This document shows, piece after piece, positions 48,301 through 56,267 of a DNA stretch of 64,000 bases. Source of the DNA: CAYZGU01 sp964478165 (GTDB taxonomy: Bacteria > Poribacteria > WGA-4E > JAJDTR01); the NCBI GenBank assembly GCA_964478165.1, contig CAYZGU010000022.1, positions 1-64,000 of the forward strand, read 5' to 3'. The notes under the pieces were generated by a model, which saw only the letters and a program-made list of their open reading frames with translations, did not search any database and was not told the origin of the DNA. The stretch's first letter is position 1. Each line of letters opens with the position of its first letter. A program made the translations under genes and the position numbers.

Positions 48301-48943
48301 CCGGCTTGAAGAGACAGGGAAGGCGATTGATCTCGAGGTGGAATCTACGAATCAGAGGATCGGTTACATGCGCGAGAGTATCAGGAAACTAGAAGAGGAT
48401 TTTCGCCGGCGGGAAGCGCTGGCGAATGTGCTCGAAACATCTCGTCAGGAGAGAGACCGGTGGGCACAACTTCAAACCTGTATTCCTCATAATCGTTTGC
48501 GTGATTTTGCGTTGGAGCGCATGTTTGAGTTAATTATTCGTCTCGCCAACACCCAGTTGGAGGTATTGACGCAGCGTTATGCATTGGGTGTGAATGGCAT
48601 TGACGGCATGGTGGTAATCGATCGTTGGAATGCGAATGAAGAGCGTCCTGTAGAGACGTTGTCCGGAGGGGAGGCGTTTCTGACGAGCCTTTCTCTTGCG
48701 CTTGCACTGTCCGAGGTGAGTCGTGGCCGTACGCAACTGAACTCTCTCTACCTCGATGAAGGGTTTGGAACGCTTGACAGTCACACTTTAGATGTTGCAA
48801 TTTCCGCGTTAGAAGCTTTGCGAATCGCCGGTCGAAGCGTGTCCGTTATTAGTCATGTTACTGAATTGACACGGCGGATTCCCGTGCGCATTGCCGTTGA
48901 GAAGCTGGGAAACGGGAGCTCACGGGTTCAGGTGCAAGGATAG
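45302..48943 (+). CDS. sbcC: exonuclease SbcCD subunit C
   Basis: SbcC is the Rad50-type SMC-like ATPase partner of SbcD. The protein (1213 aa) has an N-terminal Walker A (GPTGAGKTTLLDAL, near residue 40), long coiled coils on both sides of a zinc hook CPVC (C608 and C611), and a C-terminal ATPase half. That half has the LSGGEAF signature, LYLDEGFGTLD Walker B and a final S-V-I-S-H-V switch His. Length and layout are normal. It is co-transcribed with sbcD. Confidence 0.97.
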   Translation: MKLLRLRIKNLNSFRTEIELDFESAPLCDSSLIAITGPTGAGKTTLLDALCVALYNKTPRLSGVGNQNPGNLLSQGKTEGFAEVLFEAKGRRYVVEWRIKRGSQGALKSEVKLVDGESGDLITDRLSSRGVSHGTSSMVVSEAVESILGLDFAAFNRSVMLAQGDFAAFLRAKPEERRKILEATTGIGIYDELKQMLNKKVEESEQAYDQVVGMLETIPSVTNEEIEAARRELDGLEHSAASLQSKRREILQNRETEGHRSRLFAQLTSAEARQEELLSRQVTIDTLRSQLQLARRAVKLFPERDKFESQKGECELIEAQMKKTHGLLDGALAAREESQESFRQVDQAYHRALSTRKMKIASYDEARVEEIHADAQSQAAEKREMELVMIQERVEALLSTATSQEDDKSVLVEGLECDRLFLQQHAMPYDGNQRVNQLTGILEKLNAKSDFLTDKLQAQRQLKLKIAQLKNLLTVSEGELKKRSEAKAAADATVLELESVVKVQRNESPIEVWEAQRLQAVRLQAVAKEFEQVQGLLHEKRAELDLILDDLASVEAELGAIVPGLMVQIEIVKGMEQKVKRYTVERDLARALNHVNDLRGQLREGESCPVCGAVAHPWVGRLEDENQEQLEIVLSSLSLAECELDAQKQKCQRMQQDRVRNEENQSNLQSRSHDVRSKNESLQNTIDAVSRQWAEVYSHREISSAWTEGIIDAADEAIQECQNSLSLLTGALNEGKMALQRFNEQEREFQRTKTELQDSESSGRAVSLEVEGLSEEVGVLKTQFWGLLPHNFRTTGFVNALHCFTRQVKLVEARQAQLVEREKELNQLEREIGQNQRILEAQRDIRLNVESEIGHYRVKARQLSAAAQKKTGGLPAADAVGQLEANVAEKTRLRVQVDNELRERENFLTQAQTKRDDFELQHTKCLEKVDALERNYLRALEDSGFESSESHVEAFRDEAWVEARSEELAEYQQQLQITEEVLRELRLVFVNQPFDSELVLRLEETGKAIDLEVESTNQRIGYMRESIRKLEEDFRRREALANVLETSRQERDRWAQLQTCIPHNRLRDFALERMFELIIRLANTQLEVLTQRYALGVNGIDGMVVIDRWNANEERPVETLSGGEAFLTSLSLALALSEVSRGRTQLNSLYLDEGFGTLDSHTLDVAISALEALRIAGRSVSVISHVTELTRRIPVRIAVEKLGNGSSRVQVQG

Positions 48944-49076
48944 GAAAAATGCCAGCTATAATCACTTTCATTATTCTCGTGTCTCACGGTGGGTGGCAAG
49001 TGGGCCTTGCGGACTCATTGGTTTTCTGGTAGCCGAGGAAAGGTCGCGGATATCCGTGAGCGCTCGATTTTAATTC

Positions 49077-49105
49077 TTGTTCACTCGCTGGGCCAGTGCT
49101 ATAAT
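49077..49105 (+). promoter_or_regulatory. promoter of the respiratory cluster
   Basis: TTGTTC (49077-49082) and a perfect TATAAT (49100-49105) are 17 bases apart, and a TG one base upstream makes it an extended -10. The predicted start near 49112 gives a leader of about 90 bases before the Rieske gene. Confidence 0.7.
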
Positions 49106-49200
49106 ATACCGTATTTTGCAAACGAACTGTTATTTTTAGGGCGTTCTTCTAAAGTGAGTTCTGATTCATCAATCCAAACTGAATATTTGAGGTTACGTTA

Positions 49201-49689
49201 GTGCTATCTCGACGACGATTTTTCAGATTCCTCGGTTGGGGGAATTTTGTTGCCGCTCTGGGGCTTGCCTTTGGTCCTGGATTGATTCGATTTTTGTACC
49301 CTCGAGTTCTTTTCGAACCCTCCTCAATTTTCAAAGCTGGATTTCCTGCCGAATATCCACCTGGAACCGTTAGCGAAAAGTATAAGAAAAATCCATACGG
49401 TGTCTGGATTGTTCGCCGAGAGAGCGGCGAGTTCTATGCATTGCTGACTACCTGTACACATCTTGGTTGTACCCCGCGGTGGCTGGGTTCTGAGAATAAA
49501 TTCAAGTGTCCTTGCCACGGGAGCGGTTTCGATAGGGATGGAGTTAACTATGAGGGACCAGCTCCTCGTCCGCTTGAGCGTGTAAAAATTGCTCTAGCGG
49601 AGGACGGTCAACTTGAGATTGATAAGGCTGTGAAATTTCTGGGTGAGCGCGGAGATTGGGGGACCCCCGGTTCTTTTTTGAAGGTTTAG
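49201..49689 (+). CDS. petC: Rieske iron-sulfur protein of a b6/bc-type complex
   Basis: This carries the 2Fe-2S cluster that takes the first electron from quinol at the P side of a cytochrome bc/b6f complex. The protein (162 aa) begins with a Tat-type signal anchor (SRRRFFRFLG followed by a hydrophobic stretch). It holds both cluster motifs, C-T-H-L-G-C (C85, H87, C90) and C-P-C-H-G-S (C103, C105, H106), with C90 and C105 forming the structural disulfide. The start is GTG at 49201 with GAGG eight bases upstream. It is the first gene of the cluster, 122 bp before the cytochrome b gene. Confidence 0.96.
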   Translation: MLSRRRFFRFLGWGNFVAALGLAFGPGLIRFLYPRVLFEPSSIFKAGFPAEYPPGTVSEKYKKNPYGVWIVRRESGEFYALLTTCTHLGCTPRWLGSENKFKCPCHGSGFDRDGVNYEGPAPRPLERVKIALAEDGQLEIDKAVKFLGERGDWGTPGSFLKV

Positions 49690-49811
49690 TTGCGTTTCCT
49701 AACGATGAGACTGATTCTGTGCTATTAGGGGAAAGGAGTTACACAGCTCTACCGAATGGGTGAATTTCGCTGACATAAAGTGGTGCTCATGAGGTCGACT
49801 GCGCATTTCTT

Positions 49812-50585
49812 ATGAATGAAAGACGTAATGGGCTCAAGCAGAGGATAACCAATTCTCAAATTTGGCGGTCAATGTTTCGTCATGGGTATGAGAAAACGGG
49901 ACGACGGTACACCCTTCAGGTTCTTCAGAATGTCTGGCTGCACCTTCATCCGCCTCGTGTTTCTCGGCACGCAATTAATTTCCGGTTTACTTGGTGTATG
50001 GGCGGGATCACGTTCTTGATGTTTTTGGTCACTGCTGTGACGGGTGTATTGCTAATGTTTTACTACCGCCCCACGGCTGAATATGCGTTTCATGATGTGC
50101 AGTATCTCGAATTCGATATTCCGTTTGGAATGCTCCTCAGAAATATGCATCGTTGGGCCGCGCACGGCATGGTTATCGCTGTAATGCTTCATATGTTTCG
50201 TGTGTTTCTAACCGGATCCTATAAGAAGCCGCGCGAATTCAATTGGGCAGTTGGGGTGATTCTACTTCTTGTAACCTTTTTCTTGAGTTTTACCGGTTAC
50301 CTTCTTCCTTGGGACCAACTTGCATTTTGGGCCGTTACAGTCGGAACAAATATGGCACGCGCGACGCCCGTCTTGGGACATGAGGGACCGTTTGCTCCAC
50401 AGGATATAGTTACCCAGTCCAATGACGTTCGTTTTGCTCTGCTTGGGGGAACAATTGTTGGTCCCTCGACACTCCTGCGCTTTTATATTCTGCATTGTGT
50501 TGCAGTGCCACTTCTTGCGAGCGTGCTGATGGCCTTGCACTTTTGGCGTGTTCGCAAAGACGGTGGAATATCGGGTCCATTGTAG
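49812..50585 (+). CDS. petB: cytochrome b6-type subunit
   Basis: The protein (257 aa) corresponds to cytochrome b6, the N-terminal half of cytochrome b, binding hemes bL and bH in the inner membrane. The ligands are visible: H113 and H127 in the second helix (MHRWAAH, M-L-H-M-F-R-V) and H228 and H243 in the fourth. FYYRPT and TGYLLPWDQ are conserved quinone-site elements, and it ends GGISGPL like plant b6. C62 in W-C-M-G-G-I-T aligns with the Cys that covalently holds heme ci in b6f complexes. An N-terminal soluble stretch of about 50 residues precedes the first helix. The ribosome site is weak. Confidence 0.95.
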   Translation: MNERRNGLKQRITNSQIWRSMFRHGYEKTGRRYTLQVLQNVWLHLHPPRVSRHAINFRFTWCMGGITFLMFLVTAVTGVLLMFYYRPTAEYAFHDVQYLEFDIPFGMLLRNMHRWAAHGMVIAVMLHMFRVFLTGSYKKPREFNWAVGVILLLVTFFLSFTGYLLPWDQLAFWAVTVGTNMARATPVLGHEGPFAPQDIVTQSNDVRFALLGGTIVGPSTLLRFYILHCVAVPLLASVLMALHFWRVRKDGGISGPL

Positions 50586-50642
50586 AGAATACAACTGTGG
50601 GGGAAGTTTTGATAGTGCTAATCTTATGCGGGAGGTGAAGCG

Positions 50643-51509
50643 ATGGAGCATGTTCTAGCGCTTGTTACAAAGCCAGATAACATTCCGATTGTTGCTATGG
50701 TGTTTCTGATTCCTTTTTTTTCATGGTTGGCCTTTAGTCAAGGTCGCAGGAATGACAGAGCTGGTACTCCTGCAGAAGCTGGATTGAATGACAAGGTCTA
50801 TGTCTGGCCTTATCTTTGTCGGAATGAGTTCTTGTGTTCTATTATTATAGTTCTCATTCTCGCTGTGTGGTCCATTACAATTGACGCACCACTAGAAGAA
50901 CCGAGTGACCCCACTAAGACGCCCAATCCCTCCAAGGCCCCGTGGTATTTCCTTGCGTTACAAGAGATGCTGGTCTATTTTGATCCGTGGATCGCTGGTG
51001 TGGTGTTGCCAGGTTTGATTATTGCAGGGCTTATCGCGATTCCGTATATAGATATAAACACCAAAGGAAAAGGCTATTATACAATCAAAGAGCGCCCATT
51101 TGCACTCTCGGTCTTCTGCTTTGGATTTATTGTGTTGTGGATTGCCTTAATGATTGTGGGTACGTTCCTCAGAGGACCGGGCTGGAACTTCTTTGCACCG
51201 TGGTTGGCGTGGGACCCACACAAAGTCGTGCCGTTGACGAATGTCAATTTATCCTATAAATTCGGCATCAGAATGGCGCAGACAGCCAATGTTTTCGGAT
51301 TTGTTGTTGTTGCGGGCTATTTTGCTTTGGGGCCTATCGTCTACTGCTGGAAGCGAAAAACCAGCCAATTTTTTCAAGAGCTTGGATTAGTCCGATATAT
51401 TGTCGTTTCATCGCTGTTTCTCATTATGTTTGCCCTTCCGATTAAAATGGTCCTACGTTGGGTATGGAATATCAAATATGTCTGGGTGTCTCCTTGGTTC
51501 AATGTTTAA
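50643..51509 (+). CDS. petD: subunit-IV-like C-terminal cytochrome b protein
   Basis: The protein (288 aa) corresponds to subunit IV, completing the quinol-oxidation site of the split cytochrome b. The segment SKAPWYFLALQEML takes the place of the PEWY loop region. At least six hydrophobic helices are predicted, more than the three of plant subunit IV (about 160 aa), and a helix pair is added at the C-terminal end. This longer form is common in non-photosynthetic bacteria with b6-type complexes. GGGAGGTGA precedes the ATG with ideal spacing. It follows petB by 57 bp. Confidence 0.92.
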   Translation: MEHVLALVTKPDNIPIVAMVFLIPFFSWLAFSQGRRNDRAGTPAEAGLNDKVYVWPYLCRNEFLCSIIIVLILAVWSITIDAPLEEPSDPTKTPNPSKAPWYFLALQEMLVYFDPWIAGVVLPGLIIAGLIAIPYIDINTKGKGYYTIKERPFALSVFCFGFIVLWIALMIVGTFLRGPGWNFFAPWLAWDPHKVVPLTNVNLSYKFGIRMAQTANVFGFVVVAGYFALGPIVYCWKRKTSQFFQELGLVRYIVVSSLFLIMFALPIKMVLRWVWNIKYVWVSPWFNV

Positions 51510-51530
51510 GGGGTAATGTCGAGTATCAGA

Positions 51531-51562
51531 TTTGGCTTTTTCGGTCTCTCGAAAAGGCCAAA
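51531..51562 (+). terminator. strong hairpin between subunit IV and octaheme genes
   Basis: A 13-bp stem with one G-T pair encloses the loop GTCTCT. No clean T-run follows (CGTTTGTCTTTAT), so it may be a partial terminator or an mRNA-stability element that sets different levels for the Rieske/b module and the downstream cytochromes. Confidence 0.5.
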
Positions 51563-51627
51563 CGTTTGTCTTTATGAAACTGGGTGCAATTCGAATGGGT
51601 ATGTTGTAACGGGAGGTTGACACGTTC

Positions 51628-54600
51628 GTGGCGAAAAGAAAAGAGATTCCTGTCGAAGAGAAATCCTACGCGGTTTTGTTTTTTATTCTCTCTGCCCTGC
51701 TCGGACTTGTGACAATTTGGGGCTTTTGGAGTGAGACGATTACGAGGCGCCCGTGGAAAGGTCTTCAGGAGAAGTTCTACCAGTACGAATATGAAAAAAC
51801 GAAGATAGCATTAGAGTTGGCGGAACAAGATTTGCCGGATTTATCCGAGGTTCAAGTGCTCGATGAAAAGCAACTCGGTGTCTTCAAGGGCGCCGTAGAG
51901 GATGCAAAGATAAAAAGGGATGAGGCACTCCAAGAACGCAAATTTGTGCAAAGCGAATCAGATGCGATTAACTATAAATATCAACATGCTCTCCATGAGG
52001 CTAAGGCACATCATAAAGAATCGGAAGGAAGGAAGCACTCGGTGAAGGAGTGGAAGGTAAAGCTGGATGGGCTCGAGAGCGCCATCGAAGGGGTGCTAAC
52101 GCGGGGTGTACTGGATGCCGATTCGAATCTATCTGAGGCATATCGTGCCTTAGCCGAATTTTATGAGCGCAATGGCCATATTGAAGAGGCGTTGAGCAGC
52201 TATCTGCTTGCTCAGAGTTTCGACCGCGATGAATCCTTGATGGCTGGAAAGATTAGCGAACTTCGCGAGCTCGCGGAATCGATTAGGGAGAAAAGATCGA
52301 AACATGATGCTGTCGCACGGCTTCAGGAGAAGCTCGATTCGGTAAGTGGAATTAGACGTACGTTTCTGGGCAGTTTATTAGAAAGCCCATTTACAAAAAC
52401 GCGTTCGGTCGTTCAATACTATATTGAGGATTTTGATTATACCGCCGATCGATGTGCGACGTGTCACTTTGCGGTAGATAGAAGCGGTTACGAAGGTTTT
52501 GCTACTGAGGTCTTTGAAGAAATCGAAGGGGACGGCGAAAGCGAAGTTTCCGTGAAGTTAGCGCACCCGTTCGTGGAAGTTGGCAGCGAAACGGTTCTAA
52601 TTGATGAAGATGAAGCCGACGATGGTAGCTATGAATTGAGAGAGGACGGCAAACTTACCTTTAGCGACCCTGATTTTTATGCAGATTTTGTAGAGATTAG
52701 CTATGAGACAGGATATGATGCATCGCTCCAGACACATCCGCATCGAGATGTTCTCCTTGGAAATCACCCCGTTGAACGATTTGGTTGTACCCCATGCCAT
52801 GGGGGTCAGGGACAAGCTCTAACAGCTAAATCTGCACATGCGCTAACTCATCATGAATACTGGCTGACGCCCGCTCTGGGCTTGGATGAACGTACCGGTA
52901 GATCGTCGGAAACACTTAGAGGTTACATGCAATCCAATTGTCGGCGCTGCCACGATGGCGTGATGATGTTGGACGCGGTCTCTCCGGAAACCGGCGTGAC
53001 GCAGGATTATTCACCGGATCTCTCAAAGGGTATGTCCCTATTTGAGAACCTCGGATGCCACGGATGTCACGCGGTGGAAGGCTACTCTGCGTTAGACAAT
53101 ATAGGAAATGTCGGACCGTCGCTAATGAACGTTGGTAGCAAAGTGCAGGATATAGATTGGCTTGAGCGTTGGATTAAGAATCCGGGCGCGCTGCTGGCTG
53201 ACACTAAGATGCCAAATTTCTTTCCAAATCCGAAGATGACACAACTTGTATATCTTAAAAACGGGAACAAACGTACCGGAGTTGTCAGGAAAACAGCGGA
53301 TGGTATCGTTGTTCAGGCGGACGATGGAACGGATTTTCCGTATCGCGACAATGCGGTTGAAAAGGTGGTTGACGAGGTCAGGTCGATTGCTGCATATCTT
53401 GCGGGGCTGACAACTTCAGTGATTGACGATCACAATTCGGGATTTTCAACCGCGGCGAGTTCTGTCGCGTCCGGTGAAGAAATTGTTAAAACGGTTGGCT
53501 GCCTAGCGTGTCATGCGATCGAGGGCTTCGGCAGTGATTTTGCGCCCGAATTGGATAATGTCGGTAACAAAGTGAAGCCAAATTATCTCCGTCAATGGGT
53601 CAGGGATCCAAAATCTTTCGACCCTGACACGGTGATGCCGAGTCTAAGGCTCAGTGATGAAGAGGTTGAAGATGTAGTGTCATATTTGATGAGTTTGAGA
53701 AGAGCGACATCACCTGTACTTGCTGAAGCTACTTTTGAAGGTGTGGTGGATGCGCACGAAGGTGAAAAGTTGGTTCGATCCTATGGCTGTTTCGGATGTC
53801 ATGCCATCCCGGGATTTGAACACGAGGCGAAAGTGGGGGCGGATTTAGGCGAGTTCGGTGCGAAGGCTGCCGAGGAACTTGATTTTGGAGATACCGTTGG
53901 CCTTGAGCATAGTTGGCATGGTTGGACGATTGGGAAAATAACCAACCCGAGACGATTTCAAACGCGGCGAATTATCTCCCGGATGCCTGTGTTTCAGATT
54001 GATGATGAGGATGCGAGAGCAATCGCGGTCCTCTTAAAGAGCTTCCAACCGCCAGGGTATCCGTTGAGTTACATTCATCAACCCACGGATCGAATTAAGC
54101 AGATTGACACTGGGCGTCGGTTAGCCAAGAAATACAATTGCACTGGGTGTCATGAGATTGAGGGAAAAGGTGGCCAATATGTATCCATCGTCGCGGCCCA
54201 TGAGTCGGTCGACTCAACTCAAGCAAAGCAGTTCGCGCCGCCAACTCTCGAAGCTGAGGGGGCGAAAGTTTATCCGGAGTGGCTCTTCGAGTTTCTAAGA
54301 GATCCCACACCGATTCGCTATGGACTCAAGGTTCGGATGCCAACGTTTGGTCTGTCAGATGATGACGCAACGGCTCTTGTGAAATATTTCGCGTCGCTTT
54401 CGGCCGAGCCATTTCCGTATGAAACAATTCCCTCGGACGAAGTCACAAAGGCTGATTTACAGTTAGGCAAGCAGATTTATGATGCGCTTGAGTGCGCATC
54501 TTGCCATCCGAGCGAGGGCGAGCTTATTCCTCCTGGCAGCAACAAGGCCGGACGCCCGGACCTTGCTTTGGCGAGATCACGGCTTAAAGCGGATTGGATT

Positions 54601-54765
54601 GTAGAGTGGTTGAAAGACCCTCAGTCTTTCCAACCGGGTACTGCGATGCCTCAAAACTGGCCCAAAATTGGAGGTGAACACCAGGCCGTGGATGGTTTCG
54701 CTGACAACGATGCGGAAAGGCAGATTCGGCTTGTGCGTGATTATCTGATGTCTCTAGCTGAGTAA
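51628..54765 (+). CDS. membrane-anchored octaheme cytochrome c
   Basis: The protein (1045 aa) has one N-terminal TM helix (about 13-34), a coiled-coil region (about 45-150), and a short TPR-like stretch (about 165-200, AYRALAEFYERNGHIEEAL). A long periplasmic part holds eight C-x2-C-H heme-binding motifs at C276, C387, C438, C477, C625, C721, C838 and C956. Spacing falls into an irregular first group and a series of class I-like modules, each followed by a possible Met axial ligand (for example M-P-N or M-P-S stretches). A small beta segment (about 545-580) interrupts one module. Its position after the b6 genes suggests it replaces cytochrome f/c1 as electron acceptor. The start is GTG with GGAGG eleven bases upstream. 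Confidence 0.9.
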   Translation: MAKRKEIPVEEKSYAVLFFILSALLGLVTIWGFWSETITRRPWKGLQEKFYQYEYEKTKIALELAEQDLPDLSEVQVLDEKQLGVFKGAVEDAKIKRDEALQERKFVQSESDAINYKYQHALHEAKAHHKESEGRKHSVKEWKVKLDGLESAIEGVLTRGVLDADSNLSEAYRALAEFYERNGHIEEALSSYLLAQSFDRDESLMAGKISELRELAESIREKRSKHDAVARLQEKLDSVSGIRRTFLGSLLESPFTKTRSVVQYYIEDFDYTADRCATCHFAVDRSGYEGFATEVFEEIEGDGESEVSVKLAHPFVEVGSETVLIDEDEADDGSYELREDGKLTFSDPDFYADFVEISYETGYDASLQTHPHRDVLLGNHPVERFGCTPCHGGQGQALTAKSAHALTHHEYWLTPALGLDERTGRSSETLRGYMQSNCRRCHDGVMMLDAVSPETGVTQDYSPDLSKGMSLFENLGCHGCHAVEGYSALDNIGNVGPSLMNVGSKVQDIDWLERWIKNPGALLADTKMPNFFPNPKMTQLVYLKNGNKRTGVVRKTADGIVVQADDGTDFPYRDNAVEKVVDEVRSIAAYLAGLTTSVIDDHNSGFSTAASSVASGEEIVKTVGCLACHAIEGFGSDFAPELDNVGNKVKPNYLRQWVRDPKSFDPDTVMPSLRLSDEEVEDVVSYLMSLRRATSPVLAEATFEGVVDAHEGEKLVRSYGCFGCHAIPGFEHEAKVGADLGEFGAKAAEELDFGDTVGLEHSWHGWTIGKITNPRRFQTRRIISRMPVFQIDDEDARAIAVLLKSFQPPGYPLSYIHQPTDRIKQIDTGRRLAKKYNCTGCHEIEGKGGQYVSIVAAHESVDSTQAKQFAPPTLEAEGAKVYPEWLFEFLRDPTPIRYGLKVRMPTFGLSDDDATALVKYFASLSAEPFPYETIPSDEVTKADLQLGKQIYDALECASCHPSEGELIPPGSNKAGRPDLALARSRLKADWIVEWLKDPQSFQPGTAMPQNWPKIGGEHQAVDGFADNDAERQIRLVRDYLMSLAE

Positions 54766-54848
54766 CTGACGAGTTTTATCCTGTTGTGCTTTTTAGGTGT
54801 TGGTTCATCTTTGGACAATTAGCTCTTCGCTGACTGGGAAGTGCTTGA

Positions 54849-55232
54849 ATGTTTCGACATGTGTTCATCATCGTTTTGATGTTTATTGGCAGTGTGTGTT
54901 GGCTGATCTGGCTTTGTCGCGCAGTTGACCCAAGTACCCGGTATGGCTCTGAAGTTGAGTACAATTACGCACGATTGTGTTCTGGGTGTCATGGTGCCGA
55001 CGGTGAAGGCAATGGACGGATTGGACGCTTCAAAAAACTTGAACCCGCAGATTTGACAACGGCCGATTTTTGGAGTGGTCACACTGACAAGCAGATTCTT
55101 CGGAGTATTGACGCTGGGAAGAACGATATGCCGGCATTTTACTATTATCTTAGTAGTCAGGAGCAACGGGAGATTCTCGCATTCATTAAAGACAGTTTTC
55201 GGCCGAGATGGAAGCATGATTTAACCTATTAA
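54849..55232 (+). CDS. small membrane-anchored cytochrome c
   Basis: The protein (127 aa) has a signal-anchor helix (about 4-24) and one class I heme site, C-S-G-C-H (C44, C47, H48), followed by GADGEGNGRIGRF. The likely axial Met lies in NDMPAFYYYLS. It is a mobile or anchored one-electron carrier in the periplasm. It lies 83 bp after the octaheme gene and 171 bp before the cupredoxin gene. Confidence 0.92.
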   Translation: MFRHVFIIVLMFIGSVCWLIWLCRAVDPSTRYGSEVEYNYARLCSGCHGADGEGNGRIGRFKKLEPADLTTADFWSGHTDKQILRSIDAGKNDMPAFYYYLSSQEQREILAFIKDSFRPRWKHDLTY

Positions 55233-55403
55233 GTTCTGTTTTAATTGGCCAATTGCTTGAAATGGATTGGCGTGTCAAGTGTGCGTGGTTTTTTACCGGC
55301 CGTTCTGCGTCGCACTATTCAGATGCTTTAGTGTCATAGCCTGTATTGCGGTGTGAATCAGCTCCAATTATATTTCAAATAGAGAAAGGACGAGTCTCAA
55401 CTT

Positions 55404-56165
55404 ATGAAAAGTTTAGCGATTCTTATGGTCTGCAATTTTGCTCTCATGGCAGGTGTGGCTTGTGCTGGTGTTCTTAAAGGAACTGTTACTTATCAGGGCG
55501 ACGCCCCTTTGCGAGAAGCGATACAGGTAACGAAGGACCAACACTGTATTCATAACCTACAAGATGGAAAGTCTGAATCGCTCGTTGTGTCTAAGCAAAG
55601 AGGAATTAAGAATGTTGTGGTTTATCTTCGCGCAAGAAAGGCTATGGTGACCGTACCGAAAAAAAACCCCGTCATGGATCAGGTGAACTGTATGTATTAC
55701 CCACATGTTTTGGTAGTGACTAAAGGAACCACAGTTGACATGACTTCCAGCGATCCTGTGGCGCATAACGTCCACTCCCACGCCACAAAAAACGAAGCAC
55801 CTAATTGGCAGATCCCCGGTCCGGGAAAGGTGCTTCCGCTCAAATTGGAAAAGCGTGAACCAATCAAATTTACCTGCGACATTCATACTTGGATGAGAGG
55901 GTACATTTTCGTTGCGGACAATGACTATTTTTCTGTAACAGGATATAAGGATGAGGAAGGCAAATGGATGAGTGCCGATGTCTACGAAGCGTCAAGTGAC
56001 AAGGGGACTTATGCAATTGAAGATGTTCCGTCGGGTAAATATCGCGTTCAGGCATGGCATGAGGAGCTCGGAACAACAAAAGCTAAGACGCTCCAAATTC
56101 CTGCTAGTGGCGAAGTGGAGATCGATTTTACGAGTGCAGATTTCAAGAAAAAAGGCGTCAAATAG
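55404..56165 (+). CDS. amicyanin-type cupredoxin with carboxypeptidase-regulatory-like domain
   Basis: The protein (253 aa) has a signal peptide (about 1-21), an N-terminal beta domain beginning GTVTYQGDAP, and a cupredoxin-like core. The type 1 copper ligands fit amicyanin exactly: H121 in HNVH, then C158, H161 and M164 in C-D-I-H-T-W-M (spacing C-x2-H-x2-M). The C-terminal part (GTYAIEDVPSGKYRV) resembles a carboxypeptidase-regulatory domain. I infer a periplasmic one-electron copper carrier. A paralogue closes the cluster at 62173. Copper binding is predicted, not shown. Confidence 0.85.
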   Translation: MKSLAILMVCNFALMAGVACAGVLKGTVTYQGDAPLREAIQVTKDQHCIHNLQDGKSESLVVSKQRGIKNVVVYLRARKAMVTVPKKNPVMDQVNCMYYPHVLVVTKGTTVDMTSSDPVAHNVHSHATKNEAPNWQIPGPGKVLPLKLEKREPIKFTCDIHTWMRGYIFVADNDYFSVTGYKDEEGKWMSADVYEASSDKGTYAIEDVPSGKYRVQAWHEELGTTKAKTLQIPASGEVEIDFTSADFKKKGVK

Positions 56166-56267
56166 TACCGTTAAATGTTTGTTACTACAGATTTCAGATC
56201 GTGGTCCAAGCCTCTAGAAACTTTGGTCAAAACGTGTTCTCCTTAATTAGAAGATTCTCAAATAACA

